A DNA stretch of 22,500 nt. It comes from Botryococcus braunii. Lineage: Eukaryota > Chlorophyta > Trebouxiophyceae. The position numbers were made by a program, and so were the translations under genes. Below are positions 19,126 through 22,500 of the stretch, piece by piece. The notes beneath the pieces were generated by a model. The model was not told the DNA's origin. It was given only the letters and a program-made list of their open reading frames with translations, and made no database searches. The stretch is from NCBI GenBank assembly GCA_002005505.1, contig KV908504.1, positions 187,900 to 210,399 on the forward strand. Reading direction: 5' to 3'. Every line of letters starts with the position of its first letter. The stretch's first letter is position 1.

Positions 19126-19139
19126 CTCTCTCTCTCTCT

Positions 19140-19211
<72 letters not shown>

Positions 19212-19236
19212 CTGTCTGTCTGTCTGTCTGTCTGCC

Positions 19237-19270
<34 letters not shown>

Positions 19271-19295
19271 CGCGCGAGCGCGCGCGCGTGTGTGT
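19126..19295. repeat. Compound (CT)n-(TCTG)n-(TG)n-(CG)n tract
   Basis: (CT)n at 19126-19208, broken once near 19140, is followed by TCTG units at 19211-19236, (TG)n at 19237-19262 and (CG)n to 19288, then TGTGTGT to 19295. The last 59 bp alternate purine and pyrimidine almost perfectly, with one break at 19277. Confidence 0.96.
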
Positions 19296-19354
19296 TTCCG
19301 CTGTCCTTCTTCCTCCCACTTTCTCTCTCCTCCCCCTCTGTGTGTGTCTGTGTT

Positions 19355-19369
19355 GGGGGGGGGGGGGGG
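19355..19369. repeat. G15 homopolymer
   Basis: Fifteen consecutive G, followed by CGTGGGGGTTGGGTGGCGGGG, so the region could form a G-quadruplex on the plus strand. Confidence 0.95.
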
Positions 19370-19750
19370 CGTGGGGGTTGGGTGGCGGGGAGATGTGTGC
19401 TTGCGCATGCATGCGATTGTTTTGCAGGCAGTGTGGCGAAAGTGGGTATAGGGCTGGGCTGGGCTGGGCTCAGATGTTGAGGGAGGGGGATCCCGTGGTG
19501 CAGGACCCTCCTGCTGACTCAGCACAACCCGAGACCCTAGATGATTAATCAGCAGAACCTTAAAGCCCAGCATTGAAACTGCTGGGCCCCTAGTGTGCTG
19601 ATTGCTGACCTCCCAGATCCCCAAAAGGCTTGAGCGCTGATTTTCAGAATCCTACGGTCCCAGTCGGCCATTTCATAGACTGGGGGCCCTTATGATGATG
19701 GAGCAAAACCTTAGGGGAGTAGAGAGTGGCCAAGGAGCGGGGCCTAAGTC

Positions 19751-19914
19751 GATCCCTGGGGACCGCGCAGTGCTTAAGCAGATCCCTGGGGACAGACCGT
19801 CGAATTAATTGATCCCTGGGGACCGAGCGGGGCTTAAGCACATCCTGAGGACTGTGCGGAGCCTAAGCAGATCCCTTGGGACCGAGGGATGCTTAAGCAA
19901 ATCCATGGGGACCG
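19751..19914. repeat. 30-bp minisatellite, about 5.5 units
   Basis: Units of the type GATCCCTGGGGACCGAGCGG plus GGCTTAAGCA start at 19751, 19781, 19811, 19841 and 19870, with a partial one at 19900. A divergent half unit precedes them at about 19724. The 30-bp period keeps frames open (10-residue repeats such as VPRDLLKHR-like on the minus strand), but I see no reason to call it coding. Confidence 0.92.
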
Positions 19915-19989
19915 CTCCAGCAGCAGCTCAGATGACCAAAACCTCAGAAGGCCTTCTTCACGACATTCTAGTTGCTGTTTTACCGAGTC

Positions 19990-20320
19990 CAGGGCTTTGT
20001 GGGCCAAGAGCATGGGTTGCTTTCAATTTTGCAAAGGCCACCTCGAGGGCTGCCAGAAACCCTGCAGCCCTAGGGCTATCATAGCCGATACAGCCCTAGG
20101 ACTACAAATTTGTTATAAACCCTCTGCAACCCGAGGGCTTCCAGGACCCATGCAACCCTACGGCTATCAGAACCCAAGCAACTGCTTGGGATCTAGGGCC
20201 ATCGAATTTATCCTCAAATCCCCTGCAGCCTTAGGGCTACCAATCCCCCTGCAACCCTAAGGCTACCACAACCCAAGCAACAGTAGGGCTACCAGACCCC
20301 GTGCAATCAAGGGCTTTAAA
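19990..20320. repeat. About 26-bp minisatellite with AGCCCTAGGGCT palindromes
   Basis: Degenerate units built on CCCTGCAACCCTAGGGCTA have AGGGCT-like anchors at 20046, 20072, 20098, 20134, 20160, 20195, 20233, 20259, 20285 and 20310. Spacing is mostly 26 bp, with some units of 35-38 bp. The perfect 12-bp palindrome AGCCCTAGGGCT is at 20066-20077. The units have diverged, so this array looks old. Confidence 0.85.
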
Positions 20321-20759
20321 CCTTTCAATCCATCCAAAGGAATTTGCCTTAAAATTTCAATCGATACAAAGCAATTTGCAATAACCACGCGTGCGCTATT
20401 ACAGCACGAAAGGTGCACGCCTGCAAAGCCCCCCGCAAATGCGCCTATATCTCTTCACAGCAACATGAACTACAGTACGATGGAATGCCAAATGTGGCAG
20501 TACAGACCAGTCCAGTGTACAGTGGTTGTCCAGCCACCAGAGATATCAACCTCTGCAGGCGGGGCTGCGTACTGCAAAGGCCTGAACATCCACTAGTTAA
20601 GGGCCCTGTTGACTCCCAACAGGAAGAGCCCCTTCATTATTCCATTTATACATGAAGGAATCCTGGTGGATTCGCAAATGTGGAGAAGTTTAGTTAGGGT
20701 CTCTGGGCGTGCGTACACCTTGAGTGGCAAACATATACTCAGAAATTCATTAGGAGGCC
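20321..20759. other. Spacer between minisatellites, nothing recognised
   Basis: About 440 bp of unique sequence without a convincing exon, repeat or RNA gene. Confidence 0.4.
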
Positions 20760-21180
20760 TTTCCCTAATGCATACAGTAGCTTCCTATGTACCGCTGATG
20801 TATATTGTAGCTTTTTAGGAAACCTCTGATACATACGGTAGCTGCCTATGTACCGCTGATGTATATTGTCGCTTTCTAGGAAGCTGCTGATGTGTACAGT
20901 AGCTTCCTATGTACCACTGATGTATATTGGAGCTTTCTAAGACACTGCTGGTATATCCAGAAGCTTCCTATGCAATTGCTGATACTGACGGATGCTCCCG
21001 TGATATCTGCTGGTACAAAAGCTTCTGAAGATCCCTGCTGGTATTCTACGGAAGCTTCTGGGCAGGTTGCTGATGGATACGGAAGCTTCCCAAGTAACTG
21101 CTGATCTATCCAGAAGCTTCCTAGGAACTTGCTGACATCGCTCTGAGCTCTCCTCTCGTATCCCACTGATGCCTCCCCAG
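20760..21180. repeat. 30/31-bp minisatellite, about 13 units
   Basis: Units of the type CTGATGTATATTGTAGCTTC plus CTATGTACC have CTGAT or CTGGT anchors at 20765, 20795, 20826, 20856, 20887, 20917, 20948, 20979, 21010, 21038, 21070, 21101, 21132 and 21166. Spacing is 30 or 31 bp apart from a few drifted units. Divergence rises toward the right. The minus strand stays open with 10-residue periodicity, which I take as a by-product. Confidence 0.92.
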
Positions 21181-21303
21181 AGCTCCCGAGCCATCTTGAC
21201 TTATAGTAGAGCACGTCAAGATGGTCATCGCTCTGAGCTCCCATACGTCGGAGGCTTTCCCGGGGGCAACAAAACCCCCCTAAAATCGTGGGGAAAACCA
21301 CAC

Positions 21304-21408
<105 letters not shown>

Positions 21409-21580
21409 GGCGGGGGGGGGGGGGGAGGGTGGGCCAAATAGAAAGAAAGAAATTAAAAAGAAGTCAAAACAAATGGCTGTTGAGCCCCGGACTGGTGTAC
21501 CGTGAGGCTGACAGTGGCTGCACCAATGTTTGCTCTGGAAGCTTCCCCGAGCCAAATAGATAATGACCGAGTATAGCACC

Positions 21581-21914
21581 TCATTCTGTCTCACTTGTCA
21601 GTGCAGCAACCTCTGCAGCTTCCTGGCTGTCTCCCGGGGCTTCCTGTGAACTGCCCTCTGTGCAGGTCTTCGCCGACGCCACTTTTTGGCCTTTTTGCTG
21701 ATCGATCCAAGAAATCATGTGCTGGGACGATACTCGGTTAACCCTTGGTGACCGAACAAACCAGTTCGCTTTGCAGCCCACGTTGGCAATGGGCTGCGTG
21801 ATGCCCATGTCTGCGAACTGCATGTGGCCGGCGTCTTGCTTCCAAAGTTGAGAGCCGGAGGCAGCGTTCGCATAGATGGACTGTATCCATGCCACCAGCC
21901 GATCGTCAGGCAGT
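21581..21914 (-). CDS. 3'-terminal exon of an unidentified protein
   Basis: The acceptor CCTTGTTTCCACAG ends at 21915. The exon is 1 base + 110 codons + TGA (21583-21581). It encodes LPDDRLVAWIQSIYANAASG, then QLWKQDAGHMQFADMGITQP, NWFVRSPRVNRVSSQHMISW, and an acidic Ala/Glu/Ser-rich tail. The first 75 residues look like a well-conserved folded domain (many Trp, His, Arg, Asn). The tail looks disordered. I do not recognise the family. The rest of the gene must lie upstream on the minus strand, beyond the (CT)n(GT)n block or outside the window. Alternatively, a donor inside it (CAAAAA|GTGGCG) could splice on toward the exon at 18966. Confidence 0.58.
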
Positions 21915-22026
21915 CTGTGGAAACAAGGATACTGACAGATCCATCAAATGTCACTAGGAACACATCAAGCATCTCCCTCTGCTAAATGATAAGATTATCT
22001 TTCTCTCATTCTCATTCCCTCTCTCA

Positions 22027-22200
<174 letters not shown>

Positions 22201-22411
22201 TCTCCCCAGCGCTCCTCTGCATTGTGGTGAGCCCGGGAAACTCTGTGGCAGCGGCCAAAGGTCAAATCCAACCCCGCAGCATCTAATGTGAACAATGCAA
22301 GTTATGCTGGGTCGTGTTACGCCTCCATCCCGTCCCTCCCTCTCCCTCTCTCACATGCCTCCCTCTCAAATCCACGCAACGCCCACACCCACAACCCCCT
22401 CCCACCCACCC

Positions 22412-22500
22412 CACACACACACACACACACACACACCACACACACACACACACACAGACACACACACAGACACAAACACACACATGCACACACATGTACA
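22412..22500. repeat. (CA)n microsatellite, interrupted, runs off the window
   Basis: CA repeats with breaks at about 22435, 22458, 22470 and later continue to the window edge. Confidence 0.95.

Overview
The window is nuclear DNA of a eukaryote, most likely of the green lineage. The signs are many long (CA)n and (GA)n microsatellites, several minisatellites, interrupted minus-strand genes with GT..AG intron borders, and a complete Ty1/copia-type LTR retrotransposon. The best conserved host gene encodes a START lipid-binding domain whose motifs and C-terminal hydrophobic tail look most like the membrane-anchored START proteins of plants. I cannot name the species.

Layout. 1-3.87 kb: no gene recognised. 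3.87-9.31 kb, minus strand: a START-domain gene modelled with eight exons. The four 3' exons (7125-6881, 6149-6060, 5169-4964, 4261-3873) join in consistent phases and together give a continuous START domain. The four 5' exons are less certain. Its introns hold a 31-bp minisatellite and two (CA)n tracts, one of which supplies the splice donor in my model. 9.87-11.2 kb, minus strand: candidate exons of a second gene with hydrophobic, probably membrane-spanning segments. A further candidate exon at 18.84-18.97 kb would splice in phase to the one at 11.2 kb. 11694-18705, plus strand: a 7012-bp copia-type element with two 694-bp LTRs identical by eye, a CGTTT target duplication, a primer site complementary to the anticodon arm of initiator tRNA-Met (the half-tRNA priming of Drosophila copia), a polypurine tract, and one intact 1737-codon Gag-PR-IN-RT-RNaseH frame. 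18.7-22.5 kb: compound microsatellites, three minisatellite families, and a well-supported 3'-terminal exon of an unidentified minus-strand gene at 21581-21914.

How it fits together: the element looks very young and autonomous. It lies antisense to the host genes, just beside a (CA)n(GA)n tract. If the 18.9-kb and 11.2-kb exons belong to one gene, it sits inside that gene's intron. The most unusual points are inside the element: a 135-bp direct repeat in each LTR that ends in splice-like junctions, a decamer (CATAAGGTAC) shared by the LTR and two palindromes in the coding linker, and a roughly 350-residue linker between integrase and reverse transcriptase. All homology statements come from motifs read by eye; no database search was run.
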